Assembly (NCBI GenBank): GCA_903873715.1
Contig: CAIQPS010000134.1
Location: 1 to 32,890, forward strand
Source: an uncultured Actinomycetes bacterium
GTDB lineage: Bacteria; Actinomycetota; Thermoleophilia; RBG-16-64-13
DNA: 32,890 bases
Reading direction: 5' to 3'
Under the pieces are notes generated by a model. It was not told the DNA's origin. It saw nothing but the letters and a program-made list of their open reading frames with translations, and did not search any database. The position numbers and the translations under genes are program-made. This document shows, one piece after another, positions 1-7,684 of the stretch (positions are counted from its first letter, which is position 1; each line of letters begins with the position of its first letter).

Positions 1-130
1 CCGCCGCGCTGGTGGTGCCCAAAGCCCCGCAGCCGACCACGACCGCGAAGCCTGAGTTCAGGCGGCGTTGTCCCTCGGCCCCGATCCCGGGGAAGATGAT
101 CTGCCTGGAGTAGCGGTCCTGCTGTTCCAC
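1..130 (-). CDS. ThiF/MoeB/HesA-family E1-like adenylyltransferase, N-terminal fragment
   Basis: Only the first 43 codons lie in the window; the gene runs off the left edge. The visible protein starts [17 protein letters not shown] and continues to [10 protein letters not shown], the usual N-terminus (DRYSRQ) and the glycine-rich nucleotide-binding loop of the ThiF/MoeB/HesA family. These enzymes adenylate the C-terminus of ubiquitin-like sulfur carriers (ThiS, MoaD, CysO). The GTG start at 130 has a GAGGGGG ribosome site about 6 nt upstream. It lies downstream of metY and cysK on the same strand, so a role in sulfur transfer, for example to a CysO-type carrier, is reasonable but inferred. 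Family is well supported; the exact subfamily is not. Confidence 0.8.
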   Translation of the reverse strand, partial: MEQQDRYSRQIIFPGIGAEGQRRLNSGFAVVVGCGALGTTSAA

Positions 131-165
131 GCGGCCCCCTCGCTCTGTGCGGGACGCCGGTACTG

Positions 166-196
166 GAGACTCACACGGAGTCTCGGCCTAGAGGCC
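166..196. other. Two short inverted repeats before the ThiF-like gene
   Basis: GAGACTC-ACACG-GAGTCTC (166-184, 7-bp perfect arms) is followed directly by GGCCT-AG-AGGCC (185-196). They lie between the stop of the putative small ORF (197) and the ThiF-like start (130). No T-run follows on the minus strand, so this is not a standard intrinsic terminator. It could be an mRNA hairpin or a protein site. Confidence 0.35.
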
Positions 197-298
197 TCAG
201 CCACCCCCGGTGCCGCCGCGCCGCCCGTTCCTCAGCGACAATGCTAGCAAAGCCACGACTATCACCACTATAAGGACTATCTCGAGCCAGGAACCGAT
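197..298 (-). CDS. Possible 33-residue single-pass membrane peptide with an AUC start
   Basis: In the 267-bp gap after cysK a minus-strand frame reads IGSWLEIVLIVVIVVALL, then a basic RNGRR stretch and a Gly-rich end, stopping at TGA 197-199. This is a clean single transmembrane helix followed by positive charge. A GAAGGAG ribosome site lies 7 nt before ATC (296-298), and two -10-like boxes lie just upstream. No ATG, GTG or TTG sits at the expected place; internal GTGs would cut the helix. Either AUC is used as start, there is a sequence error, or the frame is chance. It resembles no family I can name. Confidence 0.3.
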   Translation of the reverse strand: MGSWLEIVLIVVIVVALLALSLRNGRRGGTGGG

Positions 299-319
299 GG
301 CAGCGCTCCTTCGACGGCG

Positions 320-342
320 ACTATACCCCTGCGGGTATTCTA
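320..342 (-). promoter_or_regulatory. Promoter region with ATACCC-N4-GGGTAT operator-like dyad
   Basis: On the minus strand an extended -10 (TGATAGAAT, hexamer at 337-342) is followed 11 bp later by TATAGT (320-325). The intervening DNA is a perfect dyad, ATACCC-CTGC-GGGTAT on the plus strand (323-338), overlapping both -10 boxes. Such A/T-flanked C3-N4-G3 dyads resemble operators of CsoR-family repressors (CsoR for Cu(I), CstR for persulfide). Beside cysK, metY and a ThiF-like gene, a persulfide or metal sensor is plausible. No regulator gene is in view. Confidence 0.5.
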
Positions 343-397
343 TCACGCGATGCGGACCGAGCCCGCCACCGTCCCGCGCCTGCGGGTCGCAGACCGC

Positions 398-1369
398 TCA
401 GATGGCGAACAGGTCGGTCGAGAGGTACCGCTCCCCCGCGTCGGGCAGGATGACGACGATGGTCTTGTCCTCGAACTCGGGCAGCCGGCCCAGCCGGACA
501 GCCACCGCCGCCGCCGCGCCGCTCGAGATACCGCAGAGGATGCCCTCTTCGCGGGCCAACCGCCGGGCCATCTCGATGGCCTCGTCGTTCTCGACGGGTT
601 CGACTCGATCGACCAGCGACAGGTCGAGGTTCTGCGGGATGAAGCCGGCCCCTATCCCCTGGATCTTGTGCGGCCCCGGCCGCAGGGGCTGACCCGCCAG
701 CGTCTGGGATATCACCGGGCTGGCGGCCGGTTCGACCGCCACGGAATAGAGGGGCTTGCCCTGCACCTTCTCGAAGTAGCGGGAGATGCCGGTGAGCGTG
801 CCGCCCGTCCCGACCGGCGACACGAGCACGTCGGCGGTCCCCTCGGTGTCGTCCCAGATCTCCAGACCGGTGGTCTTCTCGTGGATCATCGGGTTGGCCG
901 GGTTGTTGAACTGCTGGGGCAGATAGAACCTCTCGGGGTCGCTCGCCTGCATCTCTTCGGCGGCCCGCACCGCTCCGTTCATGCCCTCGGCGCCCGGGGT
1001 CAGGATCACGTTCGCCCCGAAGAACTGCAGCACCTTGCGGCGCTCGATGCTCATGGTCTCGGGCATGGTGAGGTGCAGCTTGTAGCCGCGGGCGGCGCAG
1101 ACATAGGCCAGAGCGATGCCGGTGTTGCCGCTGGTGGGCTCCACGATCTCGCAGCCGGGCCGGATGCGGCCCTTGTCTTCGGCGTCCCACACCATGGCCG
1201 CCCCAACCCGGCACTTGACCGAATAGGCGGGGTTGCGCCCCTCGATCTTGGCGAGGATGGTGGCCGATGTCTTACCGATCACCCGGTTGAGGCGCACCAA
1301 CGGGGTGTGCCCGATGGACAGCGAGTTGTCGTCGTAGACGCGGAAGATGTGGCCGTGGTCCTGCTGCAT
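398..1369 (-). CDS. cysK: Cysteine synthase (O-acetylserine sulfhydrylase), PLP-dependent
   Basis: Fold-type II PLP enzyme of 323 residues, the usual CysK length; it forms cysteine from O-acetylserine and sulfide in the cytosol. The PLP lysine is K52 in NPAYSVKCR, preceded by the conserved [11 protein letters not shown] segment (residues 19-29). [11 protein letters not shown] is the substrate and PLP asparagine loop, GTGGTLTG the phosphate-binding loop, and [10 protein letters not shown] lies near the C-terminus. Start: ATG at 1369 with AGGAGG about 5 nt upstream. It follows metY on the same strand after a 136-bp GC-rich spacer and is probably in the same transcription unit. A cystathionine beta-synthase is an alternative label, but no CBS domain follows the catalytic domain. 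Confidence 0.93.
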   Translation of the reverse strand: MQQDHGHIFRVYDDNSLSIGHTPLVRLNRVIGKTSATILAKIEGRNPAYSVKCRVGAAMVWDAEDKGRIRPGCEIVEPTSGNTGIALAYVCAARGYKLHLTMPETMSIERRKVLQFFGANVILTPGAEGMNGAVRAAEEMQASDPERFYLPQQFNNPANPMIHEKTTGLEIWDDTEGTADVLVSPVGTGGTLTGISRYFEKVQGKPLYSVAVEPAASPVISQTLAGQPLRPGPHKIQGIGAGFIPQNLDLSLVDRVEPVENDEAIEMARRLAREEGILCGISSGAAAAVAVRLGRLPEFEDKTIVVILPDAGERYLSTDLFAI

Positions 1370-1399
1370 CGTGCCTCCTAAGGCCTTCTAGCGAGTCCC

Positions 1400-1424
1400 G
1401 GCGCCGCAGCTTCGCGGCGGCGCC
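1400..1424. repeat. REP-like GC palindrome between metY and cysK
   Basis: GGCGCCGC (1400-1407) and GCGGCGCC (1417-1424) are perfect 8-bp arms around AGCTTCGCG. The centre CTTCGCG recurs in similar palindromes at 3850-3866 and 18992-19008, with CTCCGCG at 18641-18670. The remainder of the 136-bp spacer (1425-1500) is GGCGCC-rich, with no ORF I can support. Confidence 0.45.
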
Positions 1425-1505
1425 GCTCACACCCGGGGCGACGCGCATGGGCGCCGCCGCCGGAGCCGGGGCGGCGCGGCGCGAAGCCGCCCGCCGCCCG
1501 GTCAC

Positions 1506-2822
1506 TCATCGTTGCGAAGCCGCCAGTGCCTGGTCCAGGTCGGCGATGATGTCCTTGACGTCCTCTATACCCACCGAGATGCGCACCAAGTCGGGAGTGA
1601 CCCCCGCGGAGACCTGCTCCTCGGGCGACAGCTGCTGATGAGTCGTCGCCGCCGGTTGGATCACCAGGGTCTTGGCATCCAGGATGTTGGCCAGATGCGA
1701 GGCCAGCTTCACCGACTCGATGAACTTCTTGCCCGCCTCCAGGCCGCCCTTGACCCCGAACGAGAAGACGGCGCCGGGCCCCAGCGGCAGCAACCGCTTG
1801 GCCCGCTCGTAGTCGGGGTGCGAAGGCAGACCGGCGTAGTCGATCCACGAGACAGCCGGGTGTCCCGCCAAGAACTCAGCCACAGCTTGAGCGTTAGATG
1901 CGTGGGCTCGGGCCCGCAGAGGCAGGGTCTCCAGACCCTGGATGAACAACCAGGAGTTGAACGGCGAGACCACGGCGCCCAGGTCGCGCATCAGACCGGT
2001 GCGGATCTTGAGCAGGTAGGCCAGCCCGGGAGCCACCGCCTGTGGGTGGTTGCCGAACGCCTCCCAGAAGTTGACGCCGTGATAGGCGGCATCGGGCTCG
2101 GTGATCTCCGGATACCGGCCGGCCGCCTTCCAGTCGAACGTGCCCTTGTCCACCACGGCGCCGCCGATGGAGGTCCCGTGGCCCCCGATGATCTTGGTGA
2201 GCGAGTAGACCACTATGTCGGCACCGTAGGCGAACGGGTCGAAGAGCGGGGGCGGCGTCACCGTGTTGTCGACGATGAGGGGCAGCTTGTAGCGCCGCGC
2301 CACCTCCGCGATCCCCTCGAGGTCGTCCACGTTGCCCTTCGGGTTCCCGATGGACTCGGTGTAGAGCAGGCGGGTGTTCTCGTCGATGGCCCGCTCGAAG
2401 TTCTTCGGGTCCCGGGAATCGACGAAGCGGGCCTCTATGCCGAACCGCTTGAGCGGGAAGCTGAACTGGGTGTACGTGCCACCGTAGAGCTTGTCGCCGG
2501 TCACGAAGTTCTGCCCCGCCGACGTGATGGCCGCGACGGCGTAGAAGATGGCCGCCATCCCGGAGGCCGTGGCCACCGACCCGGCCGCACCGTGTAGAGC
2601 TGCGAGCCTCTCCTCGAGGACACCGGTGGTGGGGTTCATGAGCCGGGTGTAGATGTTGCCGAACTCCTTGAGGGCGAACAGGTTCGCGGCGTGGTCGCAG
2701 TCGCGGAACACGTAGCTGCTCGTCTGATACAGGGGCACGGCGCGGGACAGGGTCTCCTGGTCGGGCGTGTGACCCGCGTGGAGAGCCAGAGTGTCGATGT
2801 GATACTGGGGCTGGTCGGCCAT
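1506..2822 (-). CDS. metY: O-acetylhomoserine sulfhydrylase (MetY-type Cys/Met metabolism PLP enzyme)
   Basis: A 438-residue member of the Cys/Met metabolism PLP family, fold type I. It makes homocysteine from O-acetylhomoserine and sulfide. The N-terminus [13 protein letters not shown] and [10 protein letters not shown] are typical of Met[22 protein letters not shown] and the PLP lysine in [16 protein letters not shown] are all present. The C-terminal [20 protein letters not shown] closes the family fold. MetY-type proteins are about 430 residues, longer than cystathionine gamma-synthases (about 380), which favours this call. Start ATG 2822, with GAGAGGA upstream. It is the first gene of the metY-cysK set, suggesting that sulfide is used in both branches. 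Confidence 0.9.
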   Translation of the reverse strand: MADQPQYHIDTLALHAGHTPDQETLSRAVPLYQTSSYVFRDCDHAANLFALKEFGNIYTRLMNPTTGVLEERLAALHGAAGSVATASGMAAIFYAVAAITSAGQNFVTGDKLYGGTYTQFSFPLKRFGIEARFVDSRDPKNFERAIDENTRLLYTESIGNPKGNVDDLEGIAEVARRYKLPLIVDNTVTPPPLFDPFAYGADIVVYSLTKIIGGHGTSIGGAVVDKGTFDWKAAGRYPEITEPDAAYHGVNFWEAFGNHPQAVAPGLAYLLKIRTGLMRDLGAVVSPFNSWLFIQGLETLPLRARAHASNAQAVAEFLAGHPAVSWIDYAGLPSHPDYERAKRLLPLGPGAVFSFGVKGGLEAGKKFIESVKLASHLANILDAKTLVIQPAATTHQQLSPEEQVSAGVTPDLVRISVGIEDVKDIIADLDQALAASQR

Positions 2823-2878
2823 CGTCGCATCCTCTCGCTACAGCGGCCCTCTCCAGGCCGGACCGGAACAACGCGCAG

Positions 2879-2908
2879 ACTGTACAGCCTAGCGGGAAGA
2901 AACGGCAA
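2879..2908 (-). promoter_or_regulatory. Candidate metY promoter
   Basis: On the minus strand TTGCCG (2903-2908) and TACAGT (2879-2884) are 18 bp apart, each matching 4 of 6 consensus positions. The start would lie about 50 nt upstream of metY. A small CGGCC-GGCCG stem sits in the presumed leader. No SAM riboswitch or T-box signature was seen. Confidence 0.35.
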
Positions 2909-2985
2909 CAAGGGCGCGGGGCGCGGACCACGATCGGGTGGCGCCGCCTTCCGGCGGACGCACGGCGGACTGCGGACCGGTCCCC

Positions 2986-3321
2986 TTAGGGGCCGACCTT
3001 CCGCTTCGGCCGTCCCACCGGATCGACGACCTGTTTGGCCGCCTTCTTCTCCTCGGTCGTCAACTGGCCCGGCTCGACCGCACGGACGATCGTCAGGCGG
3101 CCATCGACCGGGCAGCGCTGGATCTTGGCCCACCCCAGGTCCAGCTTGTGCCAGGAGAACTCGCCCACCCAGATGGTCGTGAACAGATGGCCGTCGCGGC
3201 AGCGCGCGATGACCTCACCGTCGCGCTTGAAGCCTTTGCGGTGCGCTATCACGGCGCCGGCAGCGAAGGCGATGAAGCCCGCGACCACGATGACTATGAG
3301 AGGGATGATGGGTGGTGTCAT
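2986..3321 (-). CDS. Small conserved membrane protein with Cys-containing C-terminal domain
   Basis: 111 residues. Residues 4-26 form one hydrophobic helix (PPIIPLIVIVVAGFIAFAAG), then a basic HRKGFKR. The cytoplasmic part carries RCRDGHLFTTIWV and QRCPVDG, a pattern I associate with short actinobacterial membrane proteins of unknown role; the two Cys are spaced like a small metal site but are only a single pair. The C-terminus is Lys/Arg-rich. ATG 3321 has no ribosome site; a TACAAT box ends 8 nt upstream, so translation is probably leaderless. It lies downstream of the HAD gene but is likely transcribed from its own promoter. Function unknown. Confidence 0.7.
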   Translation of the reverse strand: MTPPIIPLIVIVVAGFIAFAAGAVIAHRKGFKRDGEVIARCRDGHLFTTIWVGEFSWHKLDLGWAKIQRCPVDGRLTIVRAVEPGQLTTEEKKAAKQVVDPVGRPKRKVGP

Positions 3322-3329
3322 AGGGGACC

Positions 3330-3349
3330 ATTGTACCGGCTCGCGCCGG
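3330..3349 (-). promoter_or_regulatory. Leaderless-type promoter with adjacent GCGA-loop hairpin
   Basis: TACAAT (3330-3335, minus) ends 8 nt before ATG 3321, placing the transcript start at or next to the start codon. Immediately upstream, CCGGC-N4-GCCGG (3336-3349) reads on the minus strand as a 5-bp stem with a GCGA loop. It could end HAD-operon transcripts, although no T-run follows. Confidence 0.45.
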
Positions 3350-3368
3350 GGTGAGGTGCAGACGGCAC

Positions 3369-4373
3369 TCAGACCCCGAGCCGGTCGAGCAACTGGGGCA
3401 GGTCGGCGAGCGTGCGCAGCACGTGGTCGGGCATGTCCGGGCCGCCGATCGCGCGGATGCGCTCGAACTCGGCCGGGGTGGTCACGCCCGTGAGCACCAG
3501 CGCTGTCACCATGCCGGCGCGGATGCCGAACCCGATGTCCGTGCTCATCCGGTCCCCGATGAACAGCGTCTGCCCCGGGGCGACGCCGGTGACCTTCGAG
3601 AGGATCTCGGCCAGTCCCAGCCCGGGCTTGCCCATGTAGGTGGGCTCCTTCTGGGCGGCGGTCGCCACGGCGGCTATCACGGAACCGGCCCCCGGGAGCA
3701 GGCCGGCGGGTGTCGGGAAGGTGCGGTCCGGGTTGGTGCCGACGAACAAAGCCCCGCCGAGCACGGCCGCCTGGGCCTGGGCGAGCATCTTGAAGTCGAA
3801 CCCCCGGTCCATGCCGACCACCACCGCCTGGAAGGGGGCACCGGACGGCGCCGCGCTTCGCGCGGCCCCGAGTGTCGCGGCAGGCGTAGCCGCATCGGCG
3901 GCGCCGGCGGGCGCGCCTGCGCCCGGCGCCTGCGCCGCGGCCACGGTGAGCTCACCACCGGCGTGCACCGGTTCCAGTCCGGCCTCCGCAAGCTCCCGCA
4001 TCAACCCGGGTTCGCCGACCACCAGCACCGGCGCGCCCTGCGGCAGCCGCTGGCGCAGCCACTGGCCGGTGACGTACCCGGACGTGAACACCCGCCCGAC
4101 GCCGGCGGGGAAGCCGGCCGCGGCCAGCCTCTCCGAGACGGCCTCCCTGTGGGCGGTCGAGTTGTTGCTGACGTAGCGCAGGTCGAGACCGCGGCGCACC
4201 ACCTCGGTGAGCGCGGCCGGGGCATCGGGCAGCACGGAGCCGCCCAGCCAGACCACCCCGTCCAGGTCGACCGCCACCAGACGGATCCCCCCCGGGATGC
4301 CCACGTCGATCGTCCGGTCCCCGATGGTCCTGGCGGCCGCGAAGAACGGGTCGTTCCAGGTGCTCTCGCCCAT
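3369..4373 (-). CDS. NagD-type HAD-superfamily sugar or nucleotide phosphatase
   Basis: 334 residues. DLDGVVWLGG holds the HAD nucleophile Asp and acid/base Asp (motif I); YVSNNS is motif II; the lysine in YMGKPGLGL is motif III; LFIGDRMSTDIGFG is motif IV. The NagD/p-nitrophenylphosphatase group is indicated by the DGVVW and GKPxxG motifs and the cap between motifs II and III. An Ala/Gly/Pro-rich insertion of roughly 35 residues (about 3838-3945) interrupts the cap just before the conserved FQAVVVGMDRGF segment. ATG 4373 overlaps the TGA of the DUF362 gene (TGATG), so the two are translationally coupled. The longer frame running to 5534 is rejected because it overlaps the upstream gene. Substrate unknown. 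Confidence 0.85.
   Translation of the reverse strand: MGESTWNDPFFAAARTIGDRTIDVGIPGGIRLVAVDLDGVVWLGGSVLPDAPAALTEVVRRGLDLRYVSNNSTAHREAVSERLAAAGFPAGVGRVFTSGYVTGQWLRQRLPQGAPVLVVGEPGLMRELAEAGLEPVHAGGELTVAAAQAPGAGAPAGAADAATPAATLGAARSAAPSGAPFQAVVVGMDRGFDFKMLAQAQAAVLGGALFVGTNPDRTFPTPAGLLPGAGSVIAAVATAAQKEPTYMGKPGLGLAEILSKVTGVAPGQTLFIGDRMSTDIGFGIRAGMVTALVLTGVTTPAEFERIRAIGGPDMPDHVLRTLADLPQLLDRLGV
3850..3866. repeat. REP-like palindrome inside the HAD phosphatase gene
   Basis: GCCGCGC-TTC-GCGCGGC has 7-bp perfect arms and a 3-nt loop. It lies inside the Ala-rich insertion of the HAD gene and stays in frame. Its centre GCTTCGCG matches the intergenic palindrome at 1400-1424. Confidence 0.45.
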
Positions 4374-5611
4374 CAGACCAACCCCATCCCGTGCACGAGC
4401 CGTCCCAGGCCCGTGAACTCCAGCTCGATTGCCGCGTTCGGGCACACCTCGTGGCAGCAGAAGCACTGGATGCACTTCTCGTCCTCCACGACCGCCACGC
4501 GGGTCTTCTTGTCCATCTCGATGGCCTTCCCCGGACAGGCCTGCGCGCACGCGCCGCATACGGTGCACGGCCCCACCTTGGGCCGCGGGCGCGGCTGGAA
4601 GCCGCTGCGCATGAAGGAGCGGGGCCGGTCGGCGATCCACTGGGCGCGGCCCAGGCCGCCCCGGTCGAGATACTTGCCCGGCATGGCGAAGTCCTTGACC
4701 GCGAACTCCGAGAAGGGCCGGCCCACCGCGGTCACCGCATCCTCCGGCCTGCCCCGCCACATGCCCCGGTCGCGGGCGGCGGCCAGGTACGGCACGGCCA
4801 CGGGGTCTATCCCCGCGATGGCACAGCACGCAAGGTCGGCGGCTATGGCATCCTCGGAGGCCAGCAGGAAGTCCATCTTCCGCGAGGTGCCCTTGGTGCT
4901 CGGGCCCTGCCCCTCCATCGCCAGGATGCCGTCGACGATGTTCAGGCGGGGCCGCGCCAGCCCGGCTACGTCGAGCAGCATGTCGCCGAAGAGCTTGGGC
5001 TCGGGCAACTTGGCGTGGTAGCCGACCTTGGTCAGCCCGGGGATCAGCCCGAACAGGTTCTTGGTCGCGCCGCTCAGCACCTGGAAGGTGTGGGTCTTGA
5101 ACTTGGACATGTTGATGAGACCGTCGCAGTTGAGATACGAGCGGAGCAGTTCCACCCGGCGCGCCTGCCTGCCGTCGGGATGGCTGATGACGTCCCATTC
5201 GGTCTCGTAGCTCAACTCGAAGTCGTACCGGTCGGCGACCTCGCGGTAGCCGGCCCGGCGGAACACCCCCACCATGACGCTCTTGAGCGGCACGATCCCC
5301 GCCCCCGGGCTCTCCACGACGACGGGGTACCCGCCGGCTTCCCGGATGGCCAGGGCGACCGCCGCCACCAACAGGGGATGCGTGCAGATGGCCCGGTCCG
5401 GAGTCGCCGGCATGATGATGTTCGGCTTCAGCCCGATGCGCTCGCCCGGTCGCACGAAGGAGGCCATGCCGCCGAGCGGGGCCAGCAGGTCGCGCACGGC
5501 GGCGCGCAGGTGGTCGATGTCGTAGTCCTCGCAACGGACGAGCGAGACCGCCCCGGCCCGCGCGGCGAGATGCACCGCCGGTCCGGCGGCCGCCTTGTGA
5601 TCGGCTTCCAT
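4373..5611 (-). CDS. DUF362-domain protein with two C-terminal [4Fe-4S] sites (copy 2)
   Basis: 412 residues. The N-terminal DUF362 domain (about 30-310) includes RIGLKPNIIM, VVVESPGAG, the SKFKTH loop and KNLFGLIPGLTKVGYH. The C-terminal ferredoxin domain has CTVCGACAQACP and CIQCFCCHEVCP, two CxxCxxCxxxCP sets, the second with an extra Cys. Cytosolic; DUF362 proteins are iron-sulfur proteins of unsettled function. ATG 5611 overlaps the stop of the upstream paralog (TGATG), which excludes the longer start at 5683. It clearly arose by tandem duplication with the 5611-6825 gene. Redox or electron-transfer role inferred. Confidence 0.87.
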   Translation of the reverse strand: MEADHKAAAGPAVHLAARAGAVSLVRCEDYDIDHLRAAVRDLLAPLGGMASFVRPGERIGLKPNIIMPATPDRAICTHPLLVAAVALAIREAGGYPVVVESPGAGIVPLKSVMVGVFRRAGYREVADRYDFELSYETEWDVISHPDGRQARRVELLRSYLNCDGLINMSKFKTHTFQVLSGATKNLFGLIPGLTKVGYHAKLPEPKLFGDMLLDVAGLARPRLNIVDGILAMEGQGPSTKGTSRKMDFLLASEDAIAADLACCAIAGIDPVAVPYLAAARDRGMWRGRPEDAVTAVGRPFSEFAVKDFAMPGKYLDRGGLGRAQWIADRPRSFMRSGFQPRPRPKVGPCTVCGACAQACPGKAIEMDKKTRVAVVEDEKCIQCFCCHEVCPNAAIELEFTGLGRLVHGMGLV

Positions 5612-6825
5612 CAGACTATCCCGAGCCCGTGCATGAGTCTGCCCGCGCCCGTGAACCGCAGTTCGATGGCGGCGTGCGGGCACACCTCATGGCAGCAGTA
5701 GCAACGGATGCACTTCTCGTCGTCCACTCGGGCGACCCGGGGCTTCTTCTCCATGGATATGGCCTGGACCGGGCAGGCCTGCTCGCACGAACCGCAGATG
5801 GTGCACGGGCCCACCTGTGGGCGGGGGCGGGGGCTGAAGCCGTTGCGCAGGAAGTTCCGCCCCACCTCACCGATGACCGGCAACTCGAGCCCGTTGCTGG
5901 CCACGCCCTTCACCGGCGGTTTGAAGTCACGCACCGCCACATCGGCAACGGCCGGTCCGAACACGGGCACGCCGGCCAGACGGCCGTCCCACAGACCGTG
6001 CGCCAGCGCCCGCTCGACCACCGGGACGGCCCGGAGATCGAAGCCGGCTATGCCGCAGCACACCGCATCCATCGAGATGGTGTCCGCACCCGCCAGCAAC
6101 AGGCCCACGTTCCGCGGCTTGCCACCGGTACCTGGGCCTTGGCCCTCCATCCCCACCACCGCGTCCATCACGTTCAGCCGTGGCTTCATCAGGGCGGCCA
6201 CGTCCAGCAGCATCTCCGCGAACCGCTCCTTCTGCGGATACTTGCCGTGGTAGCCCACCTTGGTCAGCCCGGGGATGAGCCCGAACAGGTTCTTGGTGGC
6301 GCCCGTCAGGATCATCCAGGAATGGGTCTTGAACTTCGGGATGTTGATGAGCCCGTCCACCTGCATGGCCGAGCGCACGATCTCGACCTTCTTGAATGCC
6401 CGGCCTTCCGCATAGGGCACCCAGTCCCACTCGGTCTCCAGGCTGAGTTCGAAGCCGTTGCTGTCCGCCACCGCCTGGTACCCGGCCTTGGCGAACTGGC
6501 GGGCAAGGACCCTGGGCGACGGGATGATCCCCGACCCGGGGCTCTCCAGCACGACCGGGGACGCGCCGGCCTCCCTCACTTCGAGGGCGACCGCGGCCAG
6601 CACGGCCGGGTGGGTGACGATCGCCTGGTCCGGGTCGGACCCGAGGAGCAGGTTCGGTTTCAGGCCGATCCGCTCGCCCGGCTTGACGAAGGCGGCCATA
6701 CCGCCCAGCGGCGCGAGAGCTTCATGAAGCGCCGCTCGGACTCCGTCGATCTGGTAGTCGTTGCACCTGACTATGGAAACGGGGCCGTTGAGGGCCCCGG
6801 CCCTGACGTCCGTGGGATGTGTCAC
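5611..6825 (-). CDS. DUF362-domain protein with two C-terminal [4Fe-4S] sites (copy 1)
   Basis: 404 residues, colinear with the next gene: RIGLKPNLLLG, VVLESPGSG, PKFKTHSW, KNLFGLIPGLTKVGYH, then CTICGSCEQACP and CIRCYCCHEVCP for two [4Fe-4S] clusters, ending in a similar GAGRLMHGLGIV tail. The start is GTG 6825 (VTHPTDV) with AGGAGGT about 3 nt upstream and a TAGAAT box at 6852-6857. First gene of a three-gene coupled unit (DUF362, DUF362, HAD). It is divergent from a flavin reductase-like gene 93 bp away, so electron exchange between the two is possible but not shown. Confidence 0.87.
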   Translation of the reverse strand: MTHPTDVRAGALNGPVSIVRCNDYQIDGVRAALHEALAPLGGMAAFVKPGERIGLKPNLLLGSDPDQAIVTHPAVLAAVALEVREAGASPVVLESPGSGIIPSPRVLARQFAKAGYQAVADSNGFELSLETEWDWVPYAEGRAFKKVEIVRSAMQVDGLINIPKFKTHSWMILTGATKNLFGLIPGLTKVGYHGKYPQKERFAEMLLDVAALMKPRLNVMDAVVGMEGQGPGTGGKPRNVGLLLAGADTISMDAVCCGIAGFDLRAVPVVERALAHGLWDGRLAGVPVFGPAVADVAVRDFKPPVKGVASNGLELPVIGEVGRNFLRNGFSPRPRPQVGPCTICGSCEQACPVQAISMEKKPRVARVDDEKCIRCYCCHEVCPHAAIELRFTGAGRLMHGLGIV

Positions 6826-6851
6826 GGCACCTCCTGTCGAATACGGCTGCT

Positions 6852-6857
6852 ATTCTA
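6852..6857 (-). promoter_or_regulatory. Candidate -10 box of the DUF362 operon
   Basis: TAGAAT on the minus strand (5 of 6 consensus), about 27 nt before the GTG start, leaving a short leader that contains the ribosome site. No convincing -35 is visible. The 93-bp divergent gap must also hold the promoter for the 6919 gene, which I could not place. Confidence 0.4.
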
Positions 6858-6918
6858 TCCTCCCAGAGGCGCACGAAGCTTTTGCCCTGAGGGCCGTTCA
6901 TGGGGAGGGAGATGTTCG

Positions 6919-7644
6919 ATGGCCGCTATGAACTTCAAGAGCACCCTGCTGGAGAAGATCCCGCGCAGTAGCGACACCACCAGCTACCGCTTCTCCCGCC
7001 CTGCGGACTACACCTTCAAGGCCGGACAGTGGTTCACCATCACCGTCCCGGCGCCGAGCGGTCCGCTCGACCACCACTTCAGCCATGCCGACTCGCCCAC
7101 CGAGCCGCACATCGAACTCACCACCCGGCTCACGGGGTCCGAGTTCAAGACGGCGCTGGACGGACTACCCATCGGCGCCGAGGTGGACATCCAGGGGGCC
7201 TACGGCGCCTTCCTGTTCGGATACGACAAGCCCAAGATCGCCTTCCTCACCGGCGGCATCGGCGTGACCCCGGTAAGGAGCATGCTCCGCTACCTGGCGG
7301 ACACGGACGGTGCCGGCCGCGTGCCCGGCCAGGAGCTGGCTGTGTTCTACGGCAGCATGACCGAGGACGGCATAGTCTACAAAGACGAGTTCGACGGGTT
7401 CGAGCAGAAGATCTCGGAGCTGCGGGTGACGCACGTCATCACGAATCCCACGCCCGAATGGAAGGGCTACGGTGGCTTCATCACCGCGGGCATCATCCGC
7501 GCCGAACTCTCCGACCCTTCCGACTGGACCTACTATGTGGTGGGCCCGCCTCCGATGATCACCGCCATGGACAGGGTCCTGGCCCAACTCGAGATCCCGC
7601 AGGGCCAGATCGTGGTCGAGAGCTTCGCCGGCTACGCTTCGTGA
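6919..7644 (+). CDS. Ferredoxin-NADP reductase-like flavoprotein
   Basis: 241 residues: an FNR-type FAD-binding beta-barrel (about 1-100) then an NAD(P)-binding domain. FKAGQWFTI, GAYGAFLFG, the pyridine-nucleotide loop LTGGIGVTPVRSML and VVGPPPMI are in the usual order. The flavin motif, normally RxYS or RHFS, reads HHFSHAD, with His in place of the Arg that binds the FAD phosphate; the CGPP cysteine is Val. No [2Fe-2S] domain is fused, so it probably works with a separate partner. ATG 6919 has GGGGAGGGAG 7 nt upstream. pabB-C follows by 40 bp, suggesting co-transcription. Partner and substrate unknown. Confidence 0.82.
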   Translation: MAAMNFKSTLLEKIPRSSDTTSYRFSRPADYTFKAGQWFTITVPAPSGPLDHHFSHADSPTEPHIELTTRLTGSEFKTALDGLPIGAEVDIQGAYGAFLFGYDKPKIAFLTGGIGVTPVRSMLRYLADTDGAGRVPGQELAVFYGSMTEDGIVYKDEFDGFEQKISELRVTHVITNPTPEWKGYGGFITAGIIRAELSDPSDWTYYVVGPPPMITAMDRVLAQLEIPQGQIVVESFAGYAS

Positions 7645-7684
7645 CCGGCTCGGTCCTGCCGGGCGAACATCCACCTATCTTCAC

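Noticed and set aside
2823-2985. SAM riboswitch or T-box before metY
   Set aside because: No conserved core, K-turn or T-box sequence; only one short stem is seen.
3369-5534. One 721-residue protein on the minus strand
   Set aside because: Its first half is an out-of-frame reading of the DUF362 gene; the real HAD start is ATG 4373, overlapping the stop of the preceding gene.
5629-7644. Long plus-strand frame into the flavoprotein
   Set aside because: The first 430 codons are the reverse shadow of the DUF362 gene; a good ribosome site fixes the start at 6919.
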